Shown one piece after another: positions 25,601 through 34,171 of a stretch of DNA of 64,000 bases (positions within the stretch are counted from its first letter, which is position 1; the number at the start of each line of letters is the position of its first letter). The translations under genes and the position numbers were made by a program. The DNA is taken from contig JAFZOV010000165.1 of assembly GCA_017550445.1 (NCBI GenBank), positions 29,488 to 93,487 on the forward strand, in the 5' to 3' direction. Source of the stretch: Fibrobacter sp. Its GTDB lineage: Bacteria; Fibrobacterota; Fibrobacteria; Fibrobacterales; Fibrobacteraceae. The notes beneath the pieces are model-generated. The model was not told the origin of the DNA. It did no database searches and saw only the letters and a program-made list of their open reading frames with translations.

Positions 25601-26754
25601 AGAGAGCTGCTAGCATGACATATGGGAGACAGCGCTATAACAATGAACGCTATGTGCTTTTAGGTGAACCGGTGATTCGCATGCCCAGTAGCGAATGGAA
25701 AATTAAGCTAGATGAAACCTTGGATTCCATAAAGGCTCTTGACCGAATGAAGTTGTCCGGTACCGTAGAGGGCATGAACGACGGCTTCATTGATTTGGTG
25801 CTGCGCGAAGGCCGCACGAATAAGAGGATGAATCTCCAGGTGGGCGATGATTCCCTCGATGTCTTTTACGATGGCGGCTTGATTTATTCAGAGAAGATTC
25901 CTGTCAAGGGTGGCAAGTTCTCCACGGACTTTGTGACTCCGCGCAAGATTTCGATTGGGGATACTGCTGCGGAATTTAGCGGTTGGGCCTATTCTTCCAA
26001 CGAAGCGGCGGTTGGTCGTTCCTGGCTGAGAAATTTGGTTATTAGCGGAATTTCTGATTACGCGGATTCGCTGAACGATACGTTGCCGCCGTCGATTCAG
26101 GTGCAGTCCTGTTATGGTGGCGGAGTTGCGACTAATTTTGCCGATGGCGAAACCGTCAAATTGCAGTCTCCCGCATGTTTGCAGGTGATTGTCGAAGATT
26201 CTACGGCCATTGATTATAGGGAACAGGCCGATGAAGGTATTTCTTTTGAAATTGTGGGTGTACAGGATCCGTTCCACCCCTGGCCTTATCTGGAACAGAC
26301 TTCGAAGCGTGCGAAACTGCGCATGAACTTTAGCACAGAACAGTATCCCGCCGGCAAATACGTGTTTAAGGTGTTTGCCAAGGATGTCCTGGATAACATG
26401 TCTACCAAGACGTTGAATGTTGAAATTACGGATGACATGGATGCCGGTCTTGCCGATGTGTTCAATGCACCGAACCCCATGGGTAAAAAAGGTACTACCT
26501 TCTATTTCAAGAACTTGACTCCCGATGACAGAAGTTCCAAGGTGGATATCTTTATTTACAACCAGAACGGCAAACTTGTCCGTGTTCTGAAGGATGCTGT
26601 TTCGGGCGTAACCCATTGGAACGGTCATGATAATCATGGGCGTCTGCTTGCCAACGGCTTGTACCACTATGTGGTTCGCAGTACCGTGTCTGCTAACGAA
26701 AATTTTGGAAAGAAAACTTGGACTAAAAAACAGAAACTATTGATTTCGAGGTAA
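22648..26754 (+). CDS. Gingipain-type C25 cysteine peptidase (PorU-like)
   Basis: The 1368-residue exported protein starts at a GTG and has a signal peptide (ending about VFARV, residue 24). A long beta-rich N-terminal region precedes a C25 peptidase domain (about 650-1010). The catalytic pair looks intact: His884 in YFGHGS and Cys918 in GSFSCTVGRF, 34 residues apart as in gingipains. The C-terminal end (about 1270-1368) has APNPMGKKGTTFYF, FIYNQNGKLVRVL and GLYHYVVR, as in FlgD-like/type IX sorting domains. Size and layout resemble PorU, the type IX secretion sortase, more than a secreted gingipain, but a secreted peptidase cannot be excluded. It is followed 2 bp later by a membrane protein gene. 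Confidence 0.82.
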   Translation: MKPKVLITLFVALGAICSFARVVEDSKSRFVLDDAVIESSVHSCLDAKDRGGVFLPENAAYLDGNSVPFRYYRVALPNNQKPNVSLTDSKVVPLGKSLCKDGPGGAKDSLRFLPVDVSAPYMRDGLWMTDIRVPLYIKNGSSVSLREKFRLKVQFNGSTNGVNPGKRVLSKVVNPVAASRFGTSRAKSIKALRKEAGGMNDVSFLARFQVGDKGDKSMSTFSEDGLYAVPFSEIRNSLLLWQTQDSLDGIPVDRICLYGASPDTLADMGPGASERNPNQIFEIPVEIRDHTPGGSSPDGIFNEGDTLIFVGYGNAFWKRCDREDPLFVNGKMDYFHSYSPYSFYQKFLFGFKKSGKGLRLSQSVSTPSASGKDVTWMRYARAEKDALLRDTYFGKALDWERATGKEWFWKWHGRLETTRISFSAEEVKETVNMPGMVPGGKQYVAVSFFPHRSVWANAAVELNDQSENLTLSQESYAMRMDSIMFAMEINGNRVERSEMTLIPGGNFRIDDPGFLEKNNQYVLEMLPNERQFDRFDGFTVAYQWNPVVDSAEWLLPGGSVSGVINVPVPSQTKVMKFLNMKPVGFLKASGTVAKDSVSANDDVRYLAVREKAYRSGLTVEGLPAYGNGVLTDLSRPNSKLEYLIIAPNEFIEPAKVLAEFRNDGSAAGTFPTSVVALEDIYNRYTGGRVSPVAVRNYIAYVYSVCPNFRYVLLVGSGHFDYRGFDSKLTTSYFPPFEKEDGVYEDFFGILDSGEVVQYGEYDLDVAVGRLPVASVTEFADYIEKAKDYEKKGVMDYSDWRATMLHTADDAKNSGLEDRTKHTWYQENLVNAIDKMAVTKGERWNFKKIYLLDYAEDAAGQKKDAAEDFINVLNQGALFTTYFGHGSKTDWASEGLLKPSYLAKLSNRGRYTILGSFSCTVGRFDEGNARSLSEEFLLAPKVGSIVSVGATRETFADYNSNFGMDLLLNSLMVNGETIGMAMLKTKRAASMTYGRQRYNNERYVLLGEPVIRMPSSEWKIKLDETLDSIKALDRMKLSGTVEGMNDGFIDLVLREGRTNKRMNLQVGDDSLDVFYDGGLIYSEKIPVKGGKFSTDFVTPRKISIGDTAAEFSGWAYSSNEAAVGRSWLRNLVISGISDYADSLNDTLPPSIQVQSCYGGGVATNFADGETVKLQSPACLQVIVEDSTAIDYREQADEGISFEIVGVQDPFHPWPYLEQTSKRAKLRMNFSTEQYPAGKYVFKVFAKDVLDNMSTKTLNVEITDDMDAGLADVFNAPNPMGKKGTTFYFKNLTPDDRSSKVDIFIYNQNGKLVRVLKDAVSGVTHWNGHDNHGRLLANGLYHYVVRSTVSANENFGKKTWTKKQKLLISR

Positions 26755-26756
26755 TT

Positions 26757-27626
26757 ATGGATTTAAGAGAAAAACCGGGAAAGGTGCAGAAATTTTTGGA
26801 ATTGATGTTGCGTTTCCGGTTGATTACGCTGGTGGTGATGGTTGTTGCGTCTGTGACGATGCTTGCAAAGTCCTGGGACGAAATGGTGGCATTCCCGATA
26901 GCGGCTTCTGAAAGATTTGGCATGTGGTTTTTCGGTATCGAAAATTTGCAAGGTCTTTGGAGCTCTTCGCAGCATCTGATTGTTGCTGCTGTTGCCTGCA
27001 TTGTAATGCTGTTTGTTTTTGGCGGCGTTCGTGCTGGAATCGCATCTGTTGTGGCGCCGCTCCTGTTCTTCGCTGCACTCTATGTGCTAGGCGGTAGCGA
27101 AGACATGGCTATCCCCATGTATGGTGTGTTGGCTGTGGTTTCGTTGGTGCTGTTCCTTTTTGTGAAGATGTCTCTTGCGTGCATGCTGTTCCCCTTTGCA
27201 CTCTTGTGGGTTTTCTTGGGTGTGCTTTTGAACTTAGTCCCGGGCACTGCTGATGTGCCGAGGGATCTTGTCTGGGGCGTATCTTCTGCTTTCTGCTTCG
27301 CAGTTTCTATGGCTTATGCTTTGATTGCCGGAAAGCATCTCGATGCAGGGGTCCCCCAGGCGGGTGCTCTCGTGAAGTCTGCAAAGCAGCTGCTTGTGCC
27401 CGTACTTGTGGGGGCTTTGCTGCTGGACGTTGCAGTTTCTGTGGATATGCCCGGTGGCGTGTATTGGCCGTTGTCGGTGGCCTGGTTTGTTGCTGTTGCC
27501 GCTTGGTTCTACGTGTTCCTTTTCCCCATGTCCAGCTTCGGTCCGTGGGAACGTCTGCGCTCCGGTAGCCGCCGCGTAGAAATGAAGGACAAGAAGAAAA
27601 AAGCCGCCGGCAAAAAGAAGAAGTAA
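26757..27626 (+). CDS. Multi-pass inner membrane protein with Lys-rich C-terminus
   Basis: The 289-residue product has about seven to nine hydrophobic segments and a very basic C-terminal tail of Lys/Ala/Gly (about 272-289), expected in the cytosol. I see no transporter or enzyme motif. Its ATG lies 2 bp beyond the C25 peptidase stop, so the two are almost certainly cotranscribed. This linkage makes it a candidate partner in secretion or envelope assembly; the function is otherwise unknown. Confidence 0.65.
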   Translation: MDLREKPGKVQKFLELMLRFRLITLVVMVVASVTMLAKSWDEMVAFPIAASERFGMWFFGIENLQGLWSSSQHLIVAAVACIVMLFVFGGVRAGIASVVAPLLFFAALYVLGGSEDMAIPMYGVLAVVSLVLFLFVKMSLACMLFPFALLWVFLGVLLNLVPGTADVPRDLVWGVSSAFCFAVSMAYALIAGKHLDAGVPQAGALVKSAKQLLVPVLVGALLLDVAVSVDMPGGVYWPLSVAWFVAVAAWFYVFLFPMSSFGPWERLRSGSRRVEMKDKKKKAAGKKKK

Positions 27627-27641
27627 TCCTACAGCGTTGAA

Positions 27642-27668
27642 ATAAAAAAGAACCCCGCTTGCGCGGGG
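27642..27668 (-). terminator. metK terminator (minus strand)
   Basis: CCCCGC/GCGGGG stem (27653-27658 with 27663-27668). On the minus strand it is followed by TTCTTTTTTATTT, a good U-tract. Confidence 0.75.
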
Positions 27669-27712
27669 ATGACAATTTTTAATGTCATGCCCGGTTTTGC
27701 CGGGCATCTCCT
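27653..27712. repeat. Inverted pair of dispersed GTCAT-hairpin repeats
   Basis: A minus-oriented copy (GTCATCCCCGCGCAAGCGGGG, 27653-27673) faces a plus-oriented copy (GTCATGCCCGG...CCGGGCATCTCCT, 27684-27712). They lie between the converging membrane protein and metK genes. Confidence 0.7.
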
Positions 27713-27722
27713 GTTTTAGAGA

Positions 27723-28913
27723 CTAGACTTTAGCCAGTTTTTTCAATGCAGCGGCCTTGTCGGTCTTTTCCCAAGTGAAGCGAGCACCGGTGCGGCCGAA
27801 GTGGCCGAGAGCGGCGGTTGCCACGTAGCCCGGCTTTCTCAGGTCGAGCATCTTTTCGATGCCTGCCGGGGAGAGGTCGAAGGTCTTGGCAACGATCGCT
27901 TCGATTTCGCGGTCGCTGATCTTGCCGGTACCGAAAGTATTCACGAGCACGGAAACCGGCTTGGAATAACCGATAGCGTAAGCGACTTGCACTTCGCAAC
28001 GGTAGGCGAGGCCTGCTGCCACGATGTTCTTGGCCACATAGCGTGCGGCGTAAGCAGCGCTGCGGTCCACCTTGGAAGGGTCCTTGCCGCTGAATGCGCC
28101 ACCACCGTGACGGCCCATGCCGCCGTAGGTGTCGACGATGATCTTACGGCCAGTGAGGCCGCAGTCGCCGTGCGGGCCGCCGACAACGAACTTGCCGGTC
28201 GGGTTCACGAGGTAACGGGTCTTCTTGTCCAGAAGCTTGGCCGGGATGACCTTCTTGATGAGCTTTTCGATGATTTCCTTTTCGATCGTGGCGTGCTTGA
28301 GTTCCTTGCCGTTCACGAATTCATCGTGCTGGGTAGAAATCACGACGGTATCGACGCGCACGGGCTTGTCGTTCTCGTCGTATTCCACGGTCACCTGGGA
28401 CTTGGCATCCGGGCGGAGCCACTTGATCTTGCCCTGTTCGCGGAGGTTCTGGATTTCTTCCATGAGCTTGTGGGCGAGGCTGATCGGCAGCGGCATCAGT
28501 TCCTTGGTTTCGTTCACGGCATAACCGAACATCATGCCCTGGTCGCCGGCACCCTGCTTGTCATCTTCCTTGCCTTCGGCAGCCTTGGCGTCAACGCCCT
28601 GGGCAATGTCGGGGGACTGCTTGTCCATGGCGACGAGCACGGCACAACCCTTGTAGTCGAACTGCAGGTCCGGATTCACGTAACCGATATTCTTAATGGT
28701 ATTGCGGGCGACTTCCTGGAAGTCGACGACAGCCTTGGTGGTGATTTCGCCGGAAATCACGACGAGACCCGTGTTCACGAGCGTTTCGCAGGCGACGCGG
28801 CTCTTCGGGTCTTGTGCGAGGCAGGCGTCAAGGATGGAATCAGAAATCTGGTCGGCAACCTTGTCCGGATGTCCCTTGGACACGGATTCAGAAGTAAAAA
28901 GATAATGTGCCAT
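27723..28913 (-). CDS. metK: S-adenosylmethionine synthase
   Basis: The 396-residue enzyme makes SAM from methionine and ATP. It shows the N-terminal [17 protein letters not shown], the ATP-binding [12 protein letters not shown] (about 128-139), the phosphate loop [22 protein letters not shown], and the family-typical length. SD AGGAG lies 6 nt before the ATG. The roughly 200-nt region upstream holds two divergent promoters; I see no SAM-I-type riboswitch there. Confidence 0.97.
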   Translation of the reverse strand: MAHYLFTSESVSKGHPDKVADQISDSILDACLAQDPKSRVACETLVNTGLVVISGEITTKAVVDFQEVARNTIKNIGYVNPDLQFDYKGCAVLVAMDKQSPDIAQGVDAKAAEGKEDDKQGAGDQGMMFGYAVNETKELMPLPISLAHKLMEEIQNLREQGKIKWLRPDAKSQVTVEYDENDKPVRVDTVVISTQHDEFVNGKELKHATIEKEIIEKLIKKVIPAKLLDKKTRYLVNPTGKFVVGGPHGDCGLTGRKIIVDTYGGMGRHGGGAFSGKDPSKVDRSAAYAARYVAKNIVAAGLAYRCEVQVAYAIGYSKPVSVLVNTFGTGKISDREIEAIVAKTFDLSPAGIEKMLDLRKPGYVATAALGHFGRTGARFTWEKTDKAAALKKLAKV

Positions 28914-29120
28914 TATGGCTCCTTGATGTTTTCAACACCGAAAAGAATGTCGCATTTTTGACCATTCCCAAGCGCTGAAAAAACGGGTTTATGTTTTCTA
29001 TGCATAAATCTACAAAAACGCATATGTTCTGTCTACTCCATTTGGATGATTTTTGCTCAAAAAATGTGGTCTAATTGGTATAAAGGAATCTATATTTATA
29101 GCAGGCTATAAGAGGTGTTT

Positions 29121-30041
29121 ATGCGAGTTTTCGTTACAGGTGGTACGGGGTTTATAGGGCATTATGTAGTTAAGGCCCTCCTCGAAAAGGGGCACGAGGT
29201 GGTTGTCGCGACGCGGCACCCGAATAAAGTGCCCTCCCTTTGCGTTAATCCCAACGTCAGCTTTGTTCAGGCGTCGCTTACAGATTTTGAAAAATTGGGC
29301 GAGGGGCTCAATGGCTGTGATGCCTGTATTCACATTGCGCTCGGATGGGGAGAAACGCCGAGTACCATGCTTATGAACGATACCCGCGCGACAGTCATGC
29401 TCCTTGAAATGGCTGCCCGTGCCGGATGCAAGAAGTTTATTATGACCAGCAGCACTGCGGCCATGGGCCGTATGCGCCCGTCCATGCGTGAAGTCACGAG
29501 CAACCTCCCGATGGACCTTTACGGTGCCACGAAGGCTGCCGGAGAGGCTTTTGTCCTCGGGTTCCGTCACGGTTACGGCAAGAATTTCCCCGAAGTGACA
29601 ATGCAGAGGAATATTATCCGTCCGGGCTATACCTTCGGTAATCCGGCGTTCCCTGATGGCTGTTCGCAGCCTGACCGCAGGTTCTTCGAGATGGCGCATG
29701 CCGTGAAAGAAGACCGCGATATCCAGATTGTCAAGAACGATGGCACGCAGTTTATCCATGCTAGCCAGCAGGCAGAACTCTACATGAAGGTTCTCGAATC
29801 CGACAAGAACGAAGAAATCTTCCTCGGGCTCGGCTCCGTGTGGATTAGCTGGAAAGAAATTGCCCAGATGATGCTTGCACTGCGTCCTGAGTCCAAGTCG
29901 AAGATTGTGGAAACCGACCTCGGCTGGGGCGACGAACCGATGTTGTTCGACGTGCAGAAAATCAAGGACCAGTTCGGCCTTGTGTTTGATGCACATGACT
30001 TCATGGCCGATCACGTGAAGTGGACGTTCGACCAGGTCTAA
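29121..30041 (+). CDS. NAD(P)-dependent epimerase/dehydratase (extended SDR)
   Basis: The 306-residue protein has an N-terminal Rossmann motif TGGTGFIGHY (about residues 7-16), the catalytic SSSTAA segment and YGATKAAG (YxxxK). These mark the extended SDR family acting on nucleotide sugars or related substrates; specificity is not readable. ATG at 29121 has AGAGG 5 nt upstream, and a TATATT box lies near 29091. Its stop at 30039-30041 exactly abuts the stop of the converging UbiA gene, leaving no room for a terminator between them. Confidence 0.82.
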   Translation: MRVFVTGGTGFIGHYVVKALLEKGHEVVVATRHPNKVPSLCVNPNVSFVQASLTDFEKLGEGLNGCDACIHIALGWGETPSTMLMNDTRATVMLLEMAARAGCKKFIMTSSTAAMGRMRPSMREVTSNLPMDLYGATKAAGEAFVLGFRHGYGKNFPEVTMQRNIIRPGYTFGNPAFPDGCSQPDRRFFEMAHAVKEDRDIQIVKNDGTQFIHASQQAELYMKVLESDKNEEIFLGLGSVWISWKEIAQMMLALRPESKSKIVETDLGWGDEPMLFDVQKIKDQFGLVFDAHDFMADHVKWTFDQV

Positions 30042-31073
30042 TTACATAATTTTAGTTTGTGCGGAAATGAGCAACGCGATGAGGCCGAGGAACATGGCGG
30101 CCTTTGTTAGCGATTGCGCGCGTCGGTAGTTGTTGCGGTGTGCGCTGAAAAGGATTACCGCGAATGTCGGCGTGAGCGTCAAACCCGTGATAATCAGGAA
30201 CAGCGGCGGGTAGTTGTGCCCGAACACCTTGTCCAGGTAGAACACCGGGAGCGGGAGCGAAATCCAGGTGAAGAGGATGATGGCGCCTGCTAGCCTGCGG
30301 GCGGTTGCCGAGCCCGCGATGAGCGGGAACGTCATGATGCCCGCTTTGAGGTCTCCTGTTTCGTCTTCCAGGTCCTTGTAGATTTCACGCGCGGTCGTGA
30401 GCAGGAATGCGAACGGGATTGCCGGGATTATGGCCCATTGGGAAAAAACAATCGAATCAAAGAAAATGTAAAGCATGGCAAAAAGCAGGGGCGTCGTGCA
30501 GAGGAATGCGACCGTCATGTTTTTTAATAGCGGAATATGCTTGAGCCATTTGTTGTAGGCGATTAGAAGCAAACCGAGCAGAACAAAGAACCATAGCTGC
30601 AATGTGTTTAAATCGTAGTCAAAATCTAAAGACAGTAAAGAATGAATATAGTTTAAATCGCGGGCTGTGCAAAGAAGATGAAAGAATCCGTAATTCTGCA
30701 GAAAGGTTGCACCGAGCCCGCAGAGGAGCATCAGGACGAACATGGAAATCCAGGCCCTATGGGCTGCCTTCACGGAAACTTTCCCGGTCACGAGCGGGCG
30801 TTCCGGGCGGTTCATCTTGTCGCTTTCTAGGTCGAGGATGTCGTTCTGGATGTTTGCGAACCCGATGGCGAATGCGAATGCGAACATCTGTAGTGCAAGG
30901 ATTATCCGTCCAGGGCTAAAATCGGCACCGTCATCGCCGGATCCGTCTTCGAACGGAATTGCCATGAATTGGGGGTCAGGAAATTGTCTAAGCAGCAAAT
31001 ACCCGACCACGAGCGTGATTATCGCAATCACGATGTTCTTGGGGCGGGTCATCTTGAGGAGTTCTAGAAACAT
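30042..31073 (-). CDS. UbiA-family prenyltransferase
   Basis: The 343-residue membrane protein has the two Asp-rich motifs of UbiA enzymes: NDILDLESDKMNRPERPLV (about 80-98) and REIYKDLEDETGDLKAG (about 229-245), in about eight or nine TM helices. The NDxxDxxxD form and RPLVTG are common in digeranylgeranylglyceryl-phosphate synthase-like and menaquinone/heme branches, so the acceptor is uncertain. ATG at 31073 is chosen: a TATATTTG box ends 8 nt upstream and no SD exists. That box directly follows the U-tract of the tRNA terminator. Confidence 0.8.
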   Translation of the reverse strand: MFLELLKMTRPKNIVIAIITLVVGYLLLRQFPDPQFMAIPFEDGSGDDGADFSPGRIILALQMFAFAFAIGFANIQNDILDLESDKMNRPERPLVTGKVSVKAAHRAWISMFVLMLLCGLGATFLQNYGFFHLLCTARDLNYIHSLLSLDFDYDLNTLQLWFFVLLGLLLIAYNKWLKHIPLLKNMTVAFLCTTPLLFAMLYIFFDSIVFSQWAIIPAIPFAFLLTTAREIYKDLEDETGDLKAGIMTFPLIAGSATARRLAGAIILFTWISLPLPVFYLDKVFGHNYPPLFLIITGLTLTPTFAVILFSAHRNNYRRAQSLTKAAMFLGLIALLISAQTKIM

Positions 31074-31081
31074 TGCATGCA

Positions 31082-31120
31082 AATATAAAAAGAAAAATCC
31101 GGCTTTGAACCGGATTTTTT
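31082..31120 (-). terminator. tRNA terminator fused to the prenyltransferase promoter
   Basis: ATCCGG/CCGGAT stem (31110-31115 with 31097-31102), extended by A-T pairs and followed by TTTTTCTTTTT. The last T's run into TATATTTG (31087-31080), the -10 box of the next gene. Confidence 0.75.
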
Positions 31121-31122
31121 AG

Positions 31123-31196
<74 letters not shown>

Positions 31197-31291
31197 TCGA
31201 GGTTGGCTCCATATATAGAAATTTGAGCCTTTTTTGTCAAGGGTGAAAACGCAAATTATGCGAAATTACGCTGAAAACAGCGGTTTTGTGA

Positions 31292-31317
31292 AGGATGCTC
31301 GTCTTCGCGAGCATGAC
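31292..31317 (-). repeat. Dispersed GTCATGCTCGCG...CGAGCATCCT hairpin repeat
   Basis: In minus orientation it reads GTCATGCTCGCGAAGACGAGCATCCT, a variant member of the GTCAT-hairpin family. It lies downstream of the PgsA-like gene. Confidence 0.6.
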
Positions 31318-31328
31318 GAATGCGCGCG

Positions 31329-32483
31329 TTAAACGAACTTCTTGAGGATGTGCTTGCTTGCGACGAAGTAGTCCACGCCGCTAATGAGCGTGATGGCGGT
31401 GATGACTCCCATGACGATAGTCGGGAATATGTGCCAGATGTCGCCCAGACCGGGCACGAGGGCGCGCACGGGTTCAATCGCTCCGAGGAGGATGGCGACG
31501 ATGCCGATTCCCTGGAGGGCTGTTTTCCACTTGCCGCTACGGCGTGCAGGCATGATGAGGCCTTCGCTAGCGGCGAGCGTACGGAGCGTTTCCACGCTGG
31601 ATTCGCGGAAGTAGATGAGTGCCACCATCCACACAGGGGCATACCCCGTAGCGATGAAGCACATGAAAATAGTCATGTTCGAAATCTTGTCGCTGAACGG
31701 GTCGAGGTACTTGCCCAGCGTGCTCACTTCGCCCATCTTGCGGGCGAGTTTGCCGTCGAGGAAGTCGGTAAGCATGAACCCGAGCACCATGATAAGCGCG
31801 AGGCTCTTGAACACGATGCTGTTGTTGCTGTAGTCCAGGTCGTTGTCGTAGAAGAACACCCAGAGGAAGAACGGAGTGAGAACGATGCGGCTCATGGTGA
31901 GCTGCGATGCGAGAGAAAGCGGCTTGCGGTGAGCGGGGTCGCGGTAGTACCAGTAGGCGTATGCGGCGGTGGAGGCGAGGATAAGCAGGATGGAGGTGAC
32001 CATCGAAATCTGCTGGTAGTCCTCGAGGTTTAGCAGGTACACGCCCATCGTGATGGTAATCGAGATGTTGGCAAGCTTGCTCCAACGCCTCTTGCGCGGT
32101 AGGGACTTGCCTTCGCGCAGCACCCCGAGCGAGAACAGCGTGTGTGCAATCAGTCGAGCAAGTAGGAATACGCAGCCTACGGCGAGCAATTTTTCTGCTT
32201 GTTCGTTCTGCAGAAGGTCGCGCACAAAGATGCTCGTCATGACCACGAAGGATAGTGCACCGTCGATTACGTTCAGCCATAGCCTGTAATAGGGCTTCTC
32301 GATTTCTTGGCTACGGAGCTGGTAGAGGTTCACCCAGCCCATTACGAGGGCAATTGCCACGAACGCACAGGCGGTTTTTGCCATGCCGTTCCATATGAAG
32401 ATTATAACGCATACGAAAACGAGTGCCCTGAGGACGCTCCAAACGCGCGATCTGAATCGGACATCGGATGTGTTTTCGGTCAT
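31329..32483 (-). CDS. CDP-alcohol phosphatidyltransferase (PgsA-like) with N-terminal membrane extension
   Basis: The 384-residue protein has the complete CDP-alcohol phosphotransferase motif (DFLDGKLARKMG, then GKYLDPFSDK; about residues 237-263), with all expected Asp residues. It transfers a phosphatidyl group from CDP-diacylglycerol to an alcohol, probably glycerol-3-phosphate. The family is normally about 200 residues; here about 180 extra residues with roughly five TM helices precede it. Its ATG overlaps the recN stop by 4 nt (32480-32483), implying translational coupling. Confidence 0.85.
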   Translation of the reverse strand: MTENTSDVRFRSRVWSVLRALVFVCVIIFIWNGMAKTACAFVAIALVMGWVNLYQLRSQEIEKPYYRLWLNVIDGALSFVVMTSIFVRDLLQNEQAEKLLAVGCVFLLARLIAHTLFSLGVLREGKSLPRKRRWSKLANISITITMGVYLLNLEDYQQISMVTSILLILASTAAYAYWYYRDPAHRKPLSLASQLTMSRIVLTPFFLWVFFYDNDLDYSNNSIVFKSLALIMVLGFMLTDFLDGKLARKMGEVSTLGKYLDPFSDKISNMTIFMCFIATGYAPVWMVALIYFRESSVETLRTLAASEGLIMPARRSGKWKTALQGIGIVAILLGAIEPVRALVPGLGDIWHIFPTIVMGVITAITLISGVDYFVASKHILKKFV

Positions 32484-34129
32484 TGGTTCTTCTCCAAAAG
32501 TTGCTTGGCGTGCTCGCGCACGGTTTCAGAATTGTCCCCTAGCATGCGGACGAGTTCTTCGATACGCCCGTTGTTGTCGAGGTCCTTCACGGACGTGTAG
32601 GTGCGACCATCGACGACTTGCTTGCTTACGGAAAGCTGGTTCTTTGCTCGGCTTGCAACCTGGTGCAGGTGGGTGATGGTGAGCACTTGGTGGTGCTTGC
32701 CCAGGTTCTTGAGCGCTTCGCCGATGCTGTTGCCCACTTCGCCGCTGATGCCGGAATCGACTTCGTCGAAAATGAGGAGCGGTACCTTGTCGAGTTCCGC
32801 CATGACGCTCTTGATGGCAAGGAGTACACGGGAAAGCTCACCGCCAGAAACCGCCTTCTGCAGGCTCTTGGCGCCTTCACCAGGGTTCGGCGCCAGTGTA
32901 AATTCAATCTTGTCGGCGCCGTTGGCAGAATAGTTCGACTTTTCGACGCTCGTCTTGAAGATGGCCTTCGGCATCCCGAGGGTGCGGAGCATAGCCTGCA
33001 CGGCAGTGTCGAACCGGAGGGCGGCTTCGGTGCGCTTTTCGGTAAGGCGCCTTGCCGAAAGTTCCATGGCGGCCCTGTGCTTTTCCATCTGGCGGGAAAG
33101 TTCCTCGATATCGGCGTCGAGGTTCTCGAGGCTTTCGAGTTCCTGCTTGCGCTGTTCCGTAAGGGCTATTAGGCCCGCGACATCGGTACGGTACTTGCGC
33201 TTGAGTTTCTGGATGAGCGCGATGCGTGCGTTGGCGCGGTCGATTTCGGCGGGCGAGAGCGACTTCGCTGGTGAAAGCCGCAGCAAATCCTTGCAGATGC
33301 TTTCGAACGGGTCCGATACTTCGGTAAGCGCATTCAGCGTGTCTTCGTAATGCGGAATGCGAGAGGCGAGCGTGCGCACCTTGGCCTGCAGCAACTGCAT
33401 CTGGTCCAGAAGCCCGTTGTCTGCGCCGAGCAGGGCCTGAATTTCGTCTAGGCAGTGGCGTTCCGTTTCGCCCTTGCTGGCGATGCTCACCTTGTCTTCG
33501 AGTTCTTCTTCTTCGCCTTCGCGCAAGTTCGCCTTCGAAAGTTCGTCGAACTGGAACTTGAGAAAGTCCTTCTGGGCGGCAAGTTCTGTCGCCTTGTTCT
33601 TGGTTCCCTCTATCTTGTCGAGAATGCTGTTCCAGGCGTTCCACGATGCGGTATATTCAGCGAGGAGGCTCCCGTTACCCGCATAGTCGTCGAGCATCTG
33701 GGCGTGCGTACGCGTGTCGCGGAGCAGGATCTGCTCGCTTTGGCCGTGCATCTGTATCAGGTGCTCGCCCAGGTTCTGCAAGTCGGCGAGGTTCACGACG
33801 CTTCCGCCCACGCGGGTGCGTCCCTTGCCGTTTTCGAGGATTTCGCGACGGATTACGAGTTCATCGTCGCTGTCGATGCCCATGTCTTCGAGAATCTGCT
33901 TGACCTTCGGCTCGTTGCTGATGTCGAAAATACCCTCGATGACGGCTTTTTCTTCGCCGGTACGGACCATCGAAGCTTGCGCCTTGTCGCCGCATACCAT
34001 GCGGAGCGCCTTCAGGAGAACGGACTTGCCGGCGCCGGTTTCACCGGTAATGGCGGTAAAGCCCTCGTGGAAAGGGACATCTGCGTGCGAAATGAGCGCG
34101 AACGAATCTATGGAAAGTTGCTTTAACAT
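32480..34129 (-). CDS. recN: DNA repair protein RecN
   Basis: The 549-residue SMC-like ATPase has Walker A GETGAGKS (about 29-36), a long coiled-coil middle (about 150-370), the signature VSGGELSRVLLAI and Walker B LLIFDEVDSGISGEVG near the C-terminus. It acts at double-strand breaks with RecA. A TAATTT box lies 7 nt before the ATG on the minus strand and no SD is visible, so a leaderless start is plausible. Overlap with the PgsA-like gene implies a shared message. Confidence 0.95.
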   Translation of the reverse strand: MLKQLSIDSFALISHADVPFHEGFTAITGETGAGKSVLLKALRMVCGDKAQASMVRTGEEKAVIEGIFDISNEPKVKQILEDMGIDSDDELVIRREILENGKGRTRVGGSVVNLADLQNLGEHLIQMHGQSEQILLRDTRTHAQMLDDYAGNGSLLAEYTASWNAWNSILDKIEGTKNKATELAAQKDFLKFQFDELSKANLREGEEEELEDKVSIASKGETERHCLDEIQALLGADNGLLDQMQLLQAKVRTLASRIPHYEDTLNALTEVSDPFESICKDLLRLSPAKSLSPAEIDRANARIALIQKLKRKYRTDVAGLIALTEQRKQELESLENLDADIEELSRQMEKHRAAMELSARRLTEKRTEAALRFDTAVQAMLRTLGMPKAIFKTSVEKSNYSANGADKIEFTLAPNPGEGAKSLQKAVSGGELSRVLLAIKSVMAELDKVPLLIFDEVDSGISGEVGNSIGEALKNLGKHHQVLTITHLHQVASRAKNQLSVSKQVVDGRTYTSVKDLDNNGRIEELVRMLGDNSETVREHAKQLLEKNQ

Positions 34130-34171
34130 GGTAAAAAAATTAGCAAATCCCGAGTGTCAAAAATAGACACT

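Noticed and set aside
28914..29120. SAM riboswitch upstream of metK
   Set aside because: No SAM-I, SAM-II or SAM-IV-like core or kink-turn was found on the minus strand; only two divergent promoters and an SD are visible.
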